DNA of 64,000 bases from Lepiota brunneoincarnata (GCA_023014365.1 JAEBUN010000030.1:124001-188000); one strand, 5' to 3'. Shown: positions 1 to 12,782, numbered from the stretch's first letter. Program-made: numbers and translations. The notes: generated by a model from the letters alone, not told the origin.

Positions 1-136
1 TCCACAGCTGTTAGATACAGATATTGTCGGCATCCTAGGTGAGTACAAATTTTTCCTTCCCTGGGGTGCTATTATCTGGCACTTAAACAGCAACAAGCTA
101 ATTACCACACTGTGAATCGTATTATAGGACCAGTAC

Positions 137-1280
137 ATGTCCAACTTCCATCGCGAAGCAAAACCTCTTCGTCCCTCTGGTCCCATTCCTCCAGCGATTC
201 CTATTCCTCAAGATCATCCTCGAGCTGCTCATTTAACCCCAGTCATCCATACGCTACATCCACACCGCTTGAAGCGAAAATCATCTGCAGCATCTTCACT
301 TTCTCGTCAAGGTTCATTCCGCTCCAAACCCTCCTCTGCAACATCGCAAGCCCCTGTCCTACGGCTGGCTGTTGCACCCCCTTCTCCCATTAGCTCTTCC
401 TACTCTTCCTCCTATCTATCTAAAGCTTCTTTGAAGCTTGATCTTATCGCATCTCACTCACGCTCTAAGTCCGTCAACGAACTCGCCCCCACGACCGATA
501 TGTCGAACGACATGCGCTTTATCCTCTACCCCACTCGCCATTCTACCGCCATTGAGCCTAGTGACCTTATTTACGATTCCGCAGTTAATACACCATCGCC
601 CTCGGCCGCCCGTCGACAGAAGATGAACAGGCTTCGCAAGATGCTAGGAGCGGACGTCCCCGTTCATCTCGTATTCCCAGACGGGAAGGAAGATGATGAG
701 GTTGCAGAAGAAGTTGGGGGAGGAGGAGGGGGAGGGTGTGAGGTGGCTCGGGCCGATGATGAGCGCCCACGACCCTTTTCCCCCGCCCCTGTAGCCGGAA
801 TCGCCACCCCTCGTCCCAAGAAGAGTGGTGGTGCAGGAAAGATCATGGGTGCGCGTGACTCCGATGGGCATGGTGTCCCCTCACCGTGCCAAGCGACAGG
901 GGAAACAGAAACTGGAGAAAAACCCTCCCTCATCACACACTCTCCCCCTTGTCGCCACTCCAACCCAGACCCTCCCCAAGGACCCGAAGGAGAAGCCGCT
1001 CTGCGTCATTGTGGAGAGTCCTGACGAGCATGGATCGAGTCCATTCGAAGGGTTTGGGTTTTGTGGCCCCGCCATGAAGTCCGCGGTTGTGGTGGAGTCG
1101 AAGTGGCATGTCACTAGTAGCACTACCAGTACTAGTCTTGGGTTTGACGATGCCAGCAAACTGTGGAACACGAGGAGAGGATATAGCGGCTGGGACCGAC
1201 CTATGGCCACGGGAAAATCGGAGTTGGTGAGAAAGAAACCGATGAGCTACAGGAAGCCTCCTCCACCGATCGATTTCTAA
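137..1280 (+). CDS. uncharacterised Pro/Ser-rich basic protein, frame change inside
   Basis: I do not recognise a named domain. The N-terminal part (about 230 residues from the ATG at 137) is rich in Ser, Pro, Arg and His, contains basic patches and ends in a run of nine or so glycines. The C-terminal part, ending at the TAA at 1278-1280, lies in a different frame and has an ordered look: a segment with FGFCGPAMKSAVVVESKW, then WNTRRGYSGWDRP and a tail SYRKPPPPIDF. The switch of frame lies between about 795 and 845 and corresponds to one extra base. A stop at 792-794 in the downstream frame limits how far upstream it can start. An intron with acceptor at 794 (CTGTAG) is the alternative, but no good donor is visible. 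Upstream, GTGAGT at 39 and ATTATAG at 127 look like an intron in the 5' leader, so transcription starts outside the window. Function unknown. Confidence 0.6.
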
Positions 1281-2490
1281 ACTATACTTTTGGTTTTTGG
1301 TTTTCGTTTTTTTTTTTGGCTTTGTCGAGAGTGCCTGGTGCCTATTCGTACCTTGTACATTTATTGTCGGACGGTTCGTTCTAGCGCTTTTTTTGTGTGG
1401 TTGTTTTTAAAGACGCTAGTCTGCTGACTGCCTGCTACAGTATGACTGTGTGTCGTACATGTACCAACATCGCCTGTTTTCTTCCACTTTGTCGCTGTGC
1501 TTCCGCCCGCTGGGGGTCTTTGTTCCGACGTGGCCATGAAAGCCGACAACCAACTTTGTCTCCTTTTTTGTCCAGAGTCAGTGCCACATGCTTCCCTGAA
1601 AGATCCACACCATGTACCTGCCTTCGACTTTCAGTCCATCGTCTTTGATACCATAGCGAGGGCACGTCAGTCTATGATACACTGGAAACAGGGGAGTCGA
1701 CGGCGCCCTCGGGCATTGCGAAGCTCAGCCTGGTCGCCTGGGTTTCGCGATCCCAGGCTTCGAGTGCCCCTAACCCAGGGACGTGGACGCCAACTGCTGA
1801 CTTACAATGTTCCTCGACGCCTCATGCCTCTTTCCGCCCTAGGGGTTCCAGCCGCATCGACCTGGTCTGCTAGCAAATATTCGTGTACTATGGTGATGGG
1901 AGAAGCAAGGAATGATCATCAAGATCAATGCCTTGAAGCTAGCTTGTAGCATCAAGTACGACGTCCCTGACACATGACTTGTCCTTTCATCAGCCCATTC
2001 ATTCAGCCCTACGCCTCCACTCAACCTTAAAGAGGGCTCGCTCCTCCATCGTCTATTTTTTATCCTGTGCGAATCCATGAGCTTTGTGAAAAGGCTGGCG
2101 AATACAACTGCCAAAGGTACTGTCGAGGACTGACAGATGTCGATGAACAGTCAAGAAGAGTGGGCTAAATCCAACTTGGCCGGCTGTGCATCTATCTTTG
2201 TGTACAGTGACTGCTGTTGCCCAACTTCCGCTGGGGAAATAATCTCTTTTCTTGCCATTTCCTTCATGCCTTCCCCCGGGAGTTTCGGTTTCCTATTGAG
2301 TCTACGGAGGCTCCGCCGCCTTCGTGACAGAATTACAGGGACCAGGACGAGTGAAACACCAGCATCGTTCAGAAATTGGGACGATTTCCACAGCAACAGT
2401 CCTACCACCGAAGCGTTTCCGCGACAAGACAAGTGCTTATACCTACACCCGGGATTGATGAACCTACTACTAAACCATTCGTAAGTAGGT
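1281..2490. other. intergenic stretch, no gene recognised
   Basis: The 3' flank of the first gene begins with a T-rich run at about 1290-1320. Open frames here are short, overlap on both strands and show no motif I can place. Part of the stretch from about 2140 may hold the 5' leader or first exon of the DUF3433-like gene that follows, because the frame entering its first membrane segment has no clear initiator upstream of 2491. Confidence 0.5.
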
Positions 2491-5328
2491 GTGATTGATC
2501 ATAGGAAGCAGCTCCGACTAATCCTCCATGACCGCCCCGAGGAACCAACAGAGTTGAAATTAATATTCGTGATTGGCTTGCCTGTTGTCTTTATAGTGCT
2601 AGGCATCCTGTTGGAGACTGCCGCAAAACTCTCGATTGAGAGGGGTGGTGCGTGCCCCAATTTCAGACCGGGTCACTTACCGACCCTGCTCGTATGTGAC
2701 TAGGCTTCAGGATCCCTACGGTAAACGTCTTTGGCACCATATCTGGGCAATTCCTTGCAGTGGGTTTCATATGTGCTTGAATGCTCGTGCATCTGAATGA
2801 CGTGTCGTTCAGTCCACTCTCCCTACTCTGTGAGTTCCCTAACCGTGCTTTTACGGCGTCCCTGGCATCAAAAGGAGGGCCTATGCGCCCAAACTTCTAC
2901 CAATGAACCCGGGCGGGTGTTGGCCAGTAACGCCCCAAGGTAATCGTGGACAAGGATCAGTGGGCAATAGTTTTTCCGTGTTGGCCCGCGCCGCCACCTG
3001 AGGCACGAATGGCCGAAGAGCCCTTCGAAGCGAGGACCTTACACTGTCATATGATGGCACGCCGAGTCAGTGAACCATTAATGAGGCCCCTCTTGGTTTC
3101 TTCCATTCGCCATTGACTTTTAACCCACGCGACATTGACTAATAGTTTCTTTGTTGGTTCAGCATCTTCATCCCAACAGTCGCGTTGTATAAAGAGCTTG
3201 ACGCGGCAGTACGGTCGTTTCAAGTACGGGGGCAGTTAATCAAGTACCCAATCTTGTGTCTGACATTTGCTGGAATAGCCTTATATTGTCCTTCAAAAAG
3301 GAAATGCCACTGCGGAGGAAAGCTTGCTGCTCGACTACGTGCGTGCTCTTTTTAATAACTAATGCCTCGATTGACCAAGCTCCTGACGACCTCAGGTCAA
3401 GCTAGGGTAAGTGAATTTGTGAAAGCCCTGGTCCATTAACATGTTGGTCATATCCTCGTTTAGGTCGTTCTTTTCGCTATTTCGAGCTCGCAGATACAAA
3501 CATCGGATCGTTTTCTGGTCCTGTCTGACCGTTGCCTTCACATTCGCCTTCCAACCATTAGGCAAGGTTAAATCCACCCTCCTTCGTCTTATCCCGACTT
3601 ATGATACGTCATGGTCCCTAGCTAGCTCCATGCTGCAGATTAGATTATCCTCGCAGATAGATGGTAAGAAAACCATTCGCGTTCCGGAATTATGATTAAC
3701 ACATACTATATCGCAGTTGGTCAGCTGACAAGCACAGAACGACTTGCTCTGGCGTCAGACATACAACAGCTGGACAGATTTCTGGCAGCAGCTGGGCATG
3801 TGGAAGCATCGATCATGCTCAGTGGGTCTAGTGATCCCCCTTTCGTGTTCGCCAACCTGGCTACAGCCGAGTTATTGGTTTGTCCTGCCACGACATTTCT
3901 TGCCGACATATCTGAACACTGGTAATAGTTCCCCAAAGGACCTGGTCTAAATGGCACCGTAACGGTGAATACGACCGGAATTTTTACAGATGACAACTGT
4001 GCCAGTCCGTTAGGTGCCGTGAATGTGACAATAATATCTCCTAAACAACTCAATGTGCACCTCCACGATGGAAGTCAACTGGCTGCACAGCCGAGGTCAC
4101 CTTCGATCCACAGGTTTGTTTTACTCCAAACGTGGCTGGGAATGCTTGCTAACCATGTTCGATAGATAACTACCCAGCAATATGGCGTTGTCAAGGTCCC
4201 TTGCAGTGATTCACTCGATAGTGACCCGAACTTCCAGCCCGTAATTTTCTAGGTGTGTAGCTTTGATTCTTCTTGCACTCTCGTCTTATGACCTTGCTCA
4301 GGTACTTTCATATGCGAAAGGGTACACCTGAGGTAAAAACGGTGTTCTGCTCCCCCACAATTCGGCCCTCCAGAGTTACAGTAATTGCACACCTGGAGGG
4401 TGGACAGCTGGAAGACGTCAAGCCGTTGGCGAGCAACAACGTTACGGATTTTAGTGCATCCTTTTGGGGGGAAGGCCTTCAACGGGTAATCGAGCTTCTC
4501 TTAATCCGGACATAGCACCTCGCTCACCTAATTTCAGTTTGTTTTTCAATGACTCCACGGATCCCTTTATTCAGGCAAGAGCAAGCGCCATTCCAATCGA
4601 TCGTGCCAGGCGCTATTTTTCTGAGTGCTGTCCAAAGGCCCGAGGGTCTCCAGGCGGTATTTGACCGACCGAGTGGAATGTTGAGCCTCACAAGTCAAGT
4701 CTATGTATGCATCAAAGCAGTCCGTTTATCTGGTTAGAGGCATTGACTTATTGGAACCTTATATTGAATAGACCCAGTATCTCACCATATCGGCAAGATT
4801 GATTTATTTCGTGAAACAGAATAGCGACGATTACTGCGGAGACAACTTCACTCCTGCCAAGGCTACTCATAGAGTAGGCAGAGTTCCTTTGGTGTACTCA
4901 CATATCGTGTTATTAATGATGCCACTAGCCCCTTACCTACTCACATCCTCGCTTCACTCCTCCTCTTCACAGGCCTCGTAGGGATCTTTGTGCATGTCCT
5001 CCATCGCCATCAACGCAAAAAGCTCATCCTGGCCGCGCCGCCAGGAAGCATTGCTTCTATCATAGCATTAACTGCGTGGTCCGACTTTGAGAAACTGGGG
5101 CTGTACCCTTATGACAACGAGGATATGCTTGAAAGGAAATTGAAGGATATCAGATTCCGTCTGGATGAACGATCGGGGGCCATCGTCGCAGATGATGTAT
5201 CATTGGAAGCAGTTTCACGGTCAAACAGGGACGAGCGCATGCTCGCGTTGTTGAGGAGGCAGCAATATCATGATCCAAGCGGGGGATCATCGTCTTGGGT
5301 GGCATATAAAGCTGCAGTGGGATTGTAA
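2491..5328 (+). pseudogene. DUF3433-like multipass membrane protein gene, damaged
   Basis: The order of conserved pieces fits the large agaricomycete membrane proteins carrying DUF3433 (function unknown). There is a first membrane span (LIFVIGLPVVFIVLGILLE), then GFRIPTVNVFGTISGQFLA, IFIPTVALYKE, QPYIVLQKGNATAEESLLLDY, a second hydrophobic block ending AFTFAFQPL, a long extracellular-type region with Asn-x-Thr sites, and a last span before HRHQRKKLILAAPPGSIAS. Introns that restore this order are 2648-2703, 2760-3145 (386 nt, unusually long), 3224-3278, 3339-3395, 3407-3463, 3664-3716, 3878-3928, 4253-4301, 4705-4771 and probably 4894-4928. The exon at 3396-3406 is only 11 nt. Three disruptions remain: a frame change near 4074, an extra base making TAG at 4250-4252, and an extra base near 4600. 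The start is uncertain. I call it a pseudogene, though assembly errors could explain the same picture. Confidence 0.65.
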
Positions 5329-6106
5329 GAATATATATCTCAGTCACTCGACGTATGTGCGAGTACTAAGGAGACCAGACTCTACGTAGTATCATAAGTA
5401 TACTAGCTAGCTAATAGTGAACATACAAATGCCAAATAGATGGCGCGAGAATTGCGAATGTAGAAAGGAAAACGGCAGGTCAATATACTCTACCGGGCCT
5501 GGGAAAGGGGCCAACATGTCCGTAAGCTTGCGTAAATCTAACAGGGATCGCTTCCGTGGATGGACCACTCTGAGTCTGTCAGAGCTGAAAGTATGAGCCA
5601 CGAGTAGGAGTTGGGTTGAAGGTACATATTAGTGTGCTGGACTGTGAGGGGGGCTTGCTGGGTGGGTGAGGATTCACTCAGGGATTCGTTGTCTTCTTTC
5701 CTTAAAATGCACTTATTGCGGTGTAGCGTGTTATTATGACATGTTCTCAAGATTTCATGTTTAATTGTCCACTACTATAGAAGCGAGGAGAGGCCGAGCC
5801 AGGTGCGTAGGTATTCTCACAATAAGCAACTTCTGAATTGATGCAAGCATTAAACGCGACAGCAGGCACCTTGACTCATGGCATCAACAAATAGGGGAGT
5901 AGGACGCCATCACAACAACGGACCATTTGTCCTGATACAATCCGAGATCTTGTGCAGTGAAACTAACGCCAAAGGTTGTTGGTTCGAAGGAAGGTGAACC
6001 ATTTAGGTAGTGATGACAACCTCACCAAGCTCTGTGGTTCAGCGGAGGCAAGTATTTTACACTGATTGTTCGACCGCTCGCCTGCCAGAACTGGCAGAGG
6101 ATGTCG
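5329..6106. other. intergenic, convergent gene ends
   Basis: This lies between the 3' end of the DUF3433-like gene (+) and the 3' end of the DUF6534-like gene (-). No coding motif, RNA gene or repeat was recognised. Confidence 0.5.
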
Positions 6107-8198
6107 TTAGGATCCCGAAGAGTCCGGAGTCTCATCAGAATCACGCATCCAATATCGTGAAGTGGTAGTGGTGGATCGCCCTCGTGCTGATTTCCGGGTG
6201 CTTGGGACCACCAGGGAAATCGTCTCTGGTCGTTGAATAACTTCTTGACATCGTCTACGGTCGTTTATTCTACGGTAATTCAATAAGTCAGCACCGCATG
6301 GGCTTAGATTCGAGAGGTGAGCATACATCGCGAGCATTGCAATCATATAGACTTTCAGTCAAGTGAGTGATGGATTTCGTTCAGAGTACAAAGCTGAACC
6401 AACCTCGTCCACGTGTAAGGTAGATGCCTGTGGAGACAAGTGTGTCGGGTAACAGCAGGTACTAGACGTTGAGAGGTGATTAAGATTTGTTTACGATGCT
6501 GACCGGCCCTGGGCTTACTGTGAGTAAGTGAACAACTGTTGAGACCCTAAACGCAGCAAGAGAGTTAACAATGCCCCACATCGGGTATATTTAGCATTAG
6601 ATCGCTCCTCACCATAAAATTACCCCTGTGCTAACAGTCCAATAAATCAAACTTCGAACCACCCGTACCATACCCCCACTAAGAACGAGATATATGATCA
6701 GCATGTGCTTTGAGATAGAATGGACGGATCCGGATCATGAATGAATTAGGATCAAAAGAGACGCATACCGCTGACGCACTCCTCGGCTTCGATGATATAA
6801 CAACCAGGTCATGCTTGCCGCGATGATTCCATCCGATAGAAACTTGAAATCGTATGACAGAATTAGCCAGATCTGTGCACATGGTGAACACTACCACTCC
6901 TGCAAAGAAAGGAGAATCATAGGGCGTACGCGATTAACCAACAGTTCAGGGTAGCAGGATATTTGAATCCTATGCCATATCACTTTAGGAGGACTTTTTC
7001 AATAGGGAGGCATTGAAAATGAGACTGACATTCTATTTAGATAAACTTAAAAGCGCAATGAATGAAATATTAAAACGTCAGTTATAACCTCGTACGAACC
7101 GAGCAAAAGGGAAAAAGGCTCACCCAGAGCAAAAGCTGGAGTTTGGAAAGAATCGGTCAGTCCATTAGACACATGACCATGACCTTCGACCTCACCTCCT
7201 CCGGCCGTGTATGGAAGAAACTGGTCGTAGAGGAAACATTAACATGCCGGGCCCCTTTTTATTTCTAACTCTTAGGACGCACTGCAAGAAGAGCCAGTCT
7301 CTTTTTCTCTGCGACTGGGAGCAATGTATATCTGTAACCGTGCTAGTGGGCATGCTGATGCACTTACATCGCCACGTCCGCACAATGAAGAGATGATATG
7401 TGATTAGGACTTCATATCGGGGCAAGTACAAGAGAAGGAACTCACAGCTCAACCAATAGGCAACACAGCTCCTGATAACCCTGATCATTTAGCCGATACA
7501 GGCCGCTCGTAGAGCTTCACCCACCGTCAGTATAAGAACAGCCTGAGATAAAAGAGGGTCACAAGAGATTAGAAGACGAAAAGATGCACGTAGCTCACAT
7601 TATGTGACCTTCGAGGAATATGTCGGTGTTAGCATGGGGACTCGATGCCTAACATAGATAGACGTGACTTACCAATGGTCGCAGTAGTAAAAGACGTGAT
7701 CATCTATACCAATCCCACGAATTATGAGGAGATAATATAGATTTCCGATCGTCGCGACCAATGTGAATGTGTCAACCTATGGAAATGTGAGATCATCAAG
7801 TTTAGGGACCCGACTTAGGAGCCCTAACTCACAACCCACACCAAAGCGATCTGAGGGGATCAGACCCGACGTCAATGAGCGTGCATTAGATAGAGAGGAT
7901 GGGCATACAAAGTATCTGAACGTTGGGGGGTCCCGTGAGTATGATCGAAAATACCATACAACCTGACTGCAGGATATTCCATACAGTCTGCCATGGCCAA
8001 AGCACCCCATGCCACACAACATACCCCGAAATCAGCTTCAGAGCGATCCCAAAAGGACATGGCTTATGATGGACGGACTTACGCAAAAGCAAAGCTCCCT
8101 CCGATACTCATCGCCCCAAAAATGAGGTCGACGCTGCCTGGGTCCTCGTATGGATCCCCCACATCTGGACTTGGTAACGGGGGTGGTGTATCAGCCAT
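6107..8198 (-). CDS. DUF6534-like seven-helix membrane protein
   Basis: This is a multi-exon minus-strand gene for a DUF6534-type fungal multipass membrane protein, function unknown. The ATG is at 8198. Exon 1 (8083-8198) encodes an acidic, Pro-rich N-terminus followed by LIFGAMSIGGSFAFA. After an intron at 7988-8082 comes LYGISCSQVVWYF with RSYSRDPPTFRYF, the diagnostic first-helix and loop pattern of the family. A later exon carries VDTFTLVATIGNLYYLLI, and another near 6600-6670 carries GGMVRVVRSLIYWTVSTG, matching the helix usually written LIRLTVxTGL. The last exon (about 6107-6350) has VYMIAMLAM, LNYRR and a Ser/Thr-rich cytoplasmic tail ending at 6107. Exons between about 6900 and 7700 are not confidently resolved, so I cannot say whether all seven helices are intact. 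Confidence 0.62.
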
Positions 8199-9941
8199 GG
8201 TTCTTCGGGTTGCCGCCCGGGTCTATGAAGGGCCAAGCGGTGTACAGGATCGGGGGTTGAGCACCGTGAAGAACATTTAACGCCCCACCCTCACCTGTCG
8301 GTGCTCTATGTGTGCGCCTTACATCACACAAAAAGGGACTGGTGCCACGCCCCGGTCACCCCATAATGGGTCGGGTGAAAATGACCACCCATTGCTATTC
8401 ATTTGTACGTGATATTCTGCATGTGCCTGTCAAATGTTATCAACCGTCTGAATTTTCAAAACCGAGAAAAGGACCAATAGGCAAGCTGCCGTCCATGCAC
8501 GATCCCGGTGCATCAGAAAAATCACAATCATTCAACAAGCTAAGACGAGTGGTAAAGCCTAGACCACATATCCAACCATCGACAACTCCAATACAACGTC
8601 GTTCTGAAGCTCTCCGCCGACCCACACGAACTCGGGATTGGGGGTGCTCGTGCTTATGGCAACATGCGTATGTCACTGTGAGTTGCTATCGTCTCATATG
8701 GGCGACTGTTGGTTTTGAATTTTAGGCAACGGGGTCCTGATGCTGAAACGAATGCAATGATGTGGGTGACGTACACAGTGCATCAAGGTCAAGCGAGCTG
8801 CCTCCCAGAATGCAATACACAGGGTCGATAGCATCATCTCATCTTCGCTCATGGGAGGTTCCCAGTAACAAACAGAATAGTGGCGGTACATATGGAGCGC
8901 AGTATGTAGTTGAAAAGTATTCCTCAGCAGACCCTCTGGCTTGGGTTGTAGAACACGGACGGGCTGGTTGGTATTTCTCGCCAGTAATGTTTGGAACCCT
9001 TGAAATCCACGCCAGTCAGGTGGTGCTTTCCTACAATGAAAAATGTGAATGAGGACATGGGAACTGCCCGATATTCAGAATTGCAATTCAACTCTCCTTG
9101 GCACATATAATTCTCGTTAGCAAGACGATCCGTACATGCAGTACTTGCCCAGAAAAGGAGGGAAATAGGTTACATAGTAGGGGTGTTGCGCAGGTACGGG
9201 CTGCCTCTCTCTCAAAGGAACATCTATTATGTCCGGAGTCCATCTCCTGGTCTGCGCCTGGCATCTTGTCGTAAATCCACATGATTGCCGAGGCTTCTCT
9301 ATAATCCTCAGCACCGTGTCGTGCTAACGCTCAACTTGTCCTACGAACCACTAAAGCCCCGTTGTACCATAGTCGCAATAACGACGTTCAACAATATTAA
9401 CTCGGTCATGCCCACGAGCATTGGACCTTTCCAGCAAGTGTCAACTGCTTAGACAGTTTTTCTACGTCCGGTTGCACGACGCTGTAGGGGTATGTCCGTC
9501 ATGGGAGGTAGTTTCTGAAACGATAGAAAGGGTTCAAGACCCTAAGAGTTTAAAATGATGGGGGAAAGAGTGATCTGCTAAAAGCCCTGCTGCAAAACGA
9601 TCCCTCCCTTTCTCACACACCCTATTTTTCAAATGTCAGACTTGTTACAAATATGGGATGTCTGAGAGGTGGCGTTTGACGGTGGCAATATAGGTATACA
9701 TGTAAGACAAGGCACTTATAGCCGGAAAAAGCACAAACCAGGCCCGAATGAACGACGGGCATTTGTATGGGACCGTCAGCTGAGCCGTTGGTCAAGGAGA
9801 GGGAAACTGTTTTCGTTTTGATTCAGTGACATCGGGCGGCCAGCCCGTTACCAGTTGCGTTGATTTAAGTGATACTTAATTTAAAACATTCGCAGTGGCA
9901 GTATACTAAGTACAGGAACTCGAACATTAAGGACTGGTCAC
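8199..9941. other. 1.7-kb stretch without a recognised gene
   Basis: Short open frames exist on both strands (for example 137 codons at 8312-8725 and 96 codons at 8762-9052, both plus), but composition and motifs do not identify a protein. The first is Arg/Lys-rich and overlaps an opposite-strand frame of similar length. The promoter of the DUF6534-like gene should lie at the left edge. Confidence 0.45.
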
Positions 9942-10704
9942 TTAATTCACACCCTGCTTCGCGGCAGTCTTCTCCTCTTGGCTGGGGAAAGTAGAGAAGT
10001 AATCCTTGAGTTTGTCGATCGGAGCTTGGAGGAACCCAACGAGAGTCTCATAGGGTGGTTTATCGGGGGCACTGGGATGGGGTCTAGAACCGTTGCTCGG
10101 TTGAGCCAAGTATCAAATATCAATATTGAGAGGGGACTTGCCTAGTTGGGGCGAGATGTTTCGTCCTCTGGAAGGACTGGGCGGCTTTGTCGCTGCCTTC
10201 GGGACCAATAGCCTTTTCAAGGAGAGGCAGATCTTGGGTTTCCTCGCTGTCATTATGTTTTCTCAAGTGATCCATAACATCTTGCAAGAGGGTCGCATGA
10301 TCTGCTGTGCCCGGTGCAAATCCCTCGAGCTTGTAGAGATTCTCCTTTACGTACTACAGGAGCAATCAGGAAATTGTGCAGCGTGAATTCCAGATGTTAC
10401 AACTCACCTGGTGGTCTTCGCGGTCGTGATCCGCGAGTTGTCTACCCTTGGGCCCGAGGTGTTTCTCCATAAGAGGATAAACAACAATTTCCTCGCCTAC
10501 AGCATGTCGTGCAATCTCCCAAGTGAGAAGGTTGGCCCAGCGCTTCTGGGCGGCAGAGTCGCCCTTGGCCTGGGTATACTTGTCGTAGTACAAATACATC
10601 TGGATATACTGATCAGTAGGCGGGTGAATACCCACATGCATTCAACGAACTTCGTCATGGTCTTCCTTGATTGCCTTGAAGAGCGTATGAGTCTGTGTTG
10701 CCAT
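9942..10704 (-). CDS. hemerythrin-like (HHE cation-binding) domain protein
   Basis: Four exons join without a break: 10651-10704, 10408-10599, 10142-10353 and 9942-10083, giving 199 residues. The protein fits the hemerythrin/HHE family of small four-helix proteins that bind a di-iron centre through His and Glu/Asp. Candidate ligands are in KAIKEDHDE, WEIARHAVGEEIVVYPLMEKH, LADHDREDHQ, and the later TADHATLLQDVMDHLRKHNDSEE. Intron 1 is 10600-10650 and intron 2 is 10354-10407. Intron 3 (10084-10141) has a GC donor (GCAAGT) in place of GT. The C-terminal tail (HPSAPDKPPYETLVGFLQ) is typical of fungal members. No signal peptide is seen, so it is probably cytosolic. Oxygen, nitric-oxide or iron handling are family possibilities, not shown here. 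Confidence 0.88.
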
Positions 10705-11437
10705 TGTTCTCAGAGCTGCAAATATTGGTGTGCGGACGGGTGATGGTCGTAAGACTCGTAATAGCATAACAATAAAGGGGAGTCACGAATTTATAACTTT
10801 CTACCGATGTGGGTTATCTGCAAGACCTGGGCGGAGTTGTGTAACCGACTGACGTCAATGATGAATCGATGACTAGTGGTGTGGGTCCGTCTCGCGGAAG
10901 AGTCTCACGATAAGACTAGGGCCAGGCTAGTTCGAGCCCAGTAAATCGCCTCGAAAACAGATGTGAATCTTCGATAACTCCAGTAATCCCAATACCAAAT
11001 GGGCTATAATTTCCTGCTACGAAGGGTCTGTACCCCACGGAACCAAGCGTGTAGTGAATGGCCCTTGTCATGCCTTGCGACGGGGAAGAAGGAGCCCCTG
11101 ACTCTCTCGTGTTACGTAACCTATTTCATCTCCACTTTACTCCACTGTCTGTCTGATGATCCTACCCCTCCAGGTGTCGGCTCAGCGAACCTGACGCATA
11201 AGTGCTGCCGTAAAAACGAATCCTTACCACGAGCATAAATGGATATTCTAATTAGAAATGCTGGGATAACTTGATTCGGGAACTCGGATGGTGGCGCTAG
11301 GAACCGTTTGCATTACTAGTTATGCAGCTCTCGACTCCTGGGAGGGATATTCCAACGATAGTGCACTGCTTGCGTATCTTCTAACTACTTCGAAGAAGCG
11401 CTTGATGGCTCGAAGATTTAACACTGCTACATTGGTA
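10705..11437. other. intergenic, upstream of HHE gene to transposon edge
   Basis: This stretch contains the presumed promoter of the HHE gene at its left end. No convincing gene or RNA was found. It ends at the TA dinucleotide that flanks the transposon. Confidence 0.5.
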
Positions 11438-11464
11438 CAGTGATCGACCATCACTTGGGACACC
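11438..11464 (+). repeat. left terminal inverted repeat of the pogo-like element
   Basis: This is 27 bp, beginning CAGTGATCGACC immediately after a TA, and ending GGGACACC. It pairs with the reverse complement of 12346-12372. Confidence 0.8.
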
Positions 11465-12345
11465 ACCTTCACTTGGGACAATCAACGATTGTACCTCAGC
11501 CCCTAAAGTAAATACCTTGGGAAAATCATCAAAAATGTAACCCACCTGTATCTATATGAATCCCAAAATTCATGAGGATCGAAGGCGAGATGAATGAGGA
11601 AGATATGAATTTTTCCTCATAACTACTCAAAATAGATCCAAACAACTTTCAGAGTCAGATCAAATGTCATTTAAGTCTGAGAAAATAGACCCAATTGTTG
11701 GCTAAACCTGTAGGTATGCATTCAGGTTATTCATAAGTGAAATTTGACATGCCTGGGTGCTCAGAGTGTAGTGTTAGCTGACTTTTTTTTTGAGAGTGTG
11801 ACATTCAGCTTAGGTAGAAGCATGCTTGTAAGATCAAAAATCTATACTCCCTTCCAACCTCTCTTTTGTGGCCATATTCTGATACATATACTTCATGATT
11901 GCTCAAGCTAAGTATATTGCTCAAAAAAAGCAGAAAGAGCAAGCAGAACTCAACCAGAAGCTTGGTGCTGCTGCTACTGCATGCCAGAGTCTCAGGGACT
12001 TCATTCTTCACTGGCAAAAATCAAGTAAAATGGCATGAATGTGCTACTAGAGCCAAAATTCAGGCTCTAGTGGAGCAGGAGACGGGGATTGGTGAAGGAG
12101 AGGCTGGTGGGGATGTCAAGGAGGCCGACTAATAGCTGAGTGTCACACCTTGGTCACACTATCCCAAATGACGGTTTTTGGCAATTTTGAGCGTCGAACT
12201 TTCAAAAAAACATACCAACAGTTGTCATATCAGGATTTATTTTAATGAGTTTCTATGTTATATAGAACACTACTTACTATACATCTGCATAATTTATATG
12301 GTAGCATGGGGCCAACAGCAAGCAGAAAAAAAATAGTCTCAATCT

Positions 12346-12372
12346 GGTGTCCCGAATAACGGTCGATCACTG
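12346..12372 (-). repeat. right terminal inverted repeat of the pogo-like element
   Basis: Read on the minus strand it begins CAGTGATCGACC and ends GGGACACC, as the left end does. The central seven bases differ at four positions. TA follows at 12373-12374. Confidence 0.8.
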
Positions 12373-12782
12373 TATCATTTATCCAGGATGAAGGCACTAG
12401 CAGTCGCGCAATGATAGAGTCAACAAGTCTCATCCTCATTTTTAGGTTGGTTGATGATGTTATGCGGGCTGGATTCCAGAAGCCTTAAGCTAGTGTAGAA
12501 TGTTACGCAAGCGATGACGAGGAGGATCTATGACATAGTGATCATTTTCGAGTTTATGTTTTCCTTTCAACTGTTCTTGTGATGGTTTTATTCAGCCTTG
12601 TAAATATTATTTCGACTGTGGACTCAGCCCTGCTCTGCCATGTAGCCTGTGCCTGTCGAAACACGTGACCACATGTAGGGCTCTATCACGTAACACAAAG
12701 TCGAGACTACCGTTCAACGCTATATTTCTCCCCTCTCCAGACTTAGGAGTGCAGCAAACTGTACCATCCGTCTCATTCGATA

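Larger units (their letters stand above)
11438..12372. mobile_element. pogo/Fot1-like (Tc1-mariner superfamily) element, decayed or non-autonomous
   Basis: The 935-bp element is bounded by TA at 11436-11437 and 12373-12374. Its ends are 27-bp inverted repeats starting CAGTGATCGACC and ending GGGACACC, matching at 23 of 27 positions; all four differences are transitions. TA flanks and a CAGT start fit Tc1/mariner elements, and fungal pogo/Fot1 types in particular. Inside, the plus strand at about 11880-12130 has short frames rich in Lys, Gln and Ala, such as AQKKQKEQAELNQKLGAAA, which resemble the C-terminal tail of such transposases. No DDE catalytic core or DNA-binding domain is present, so it cannot move by itself. 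Copies of CACTTGGGACA lie just inside the left end. Confidence 0.75.

Noticed and set aside
8312..8725. 137-codon plus-strand open frame
   Set aside because: It overlaps a frame of similar quality on the other strand, has no motif, and its Arg/Lys composition looks like translated non-coding DNA.
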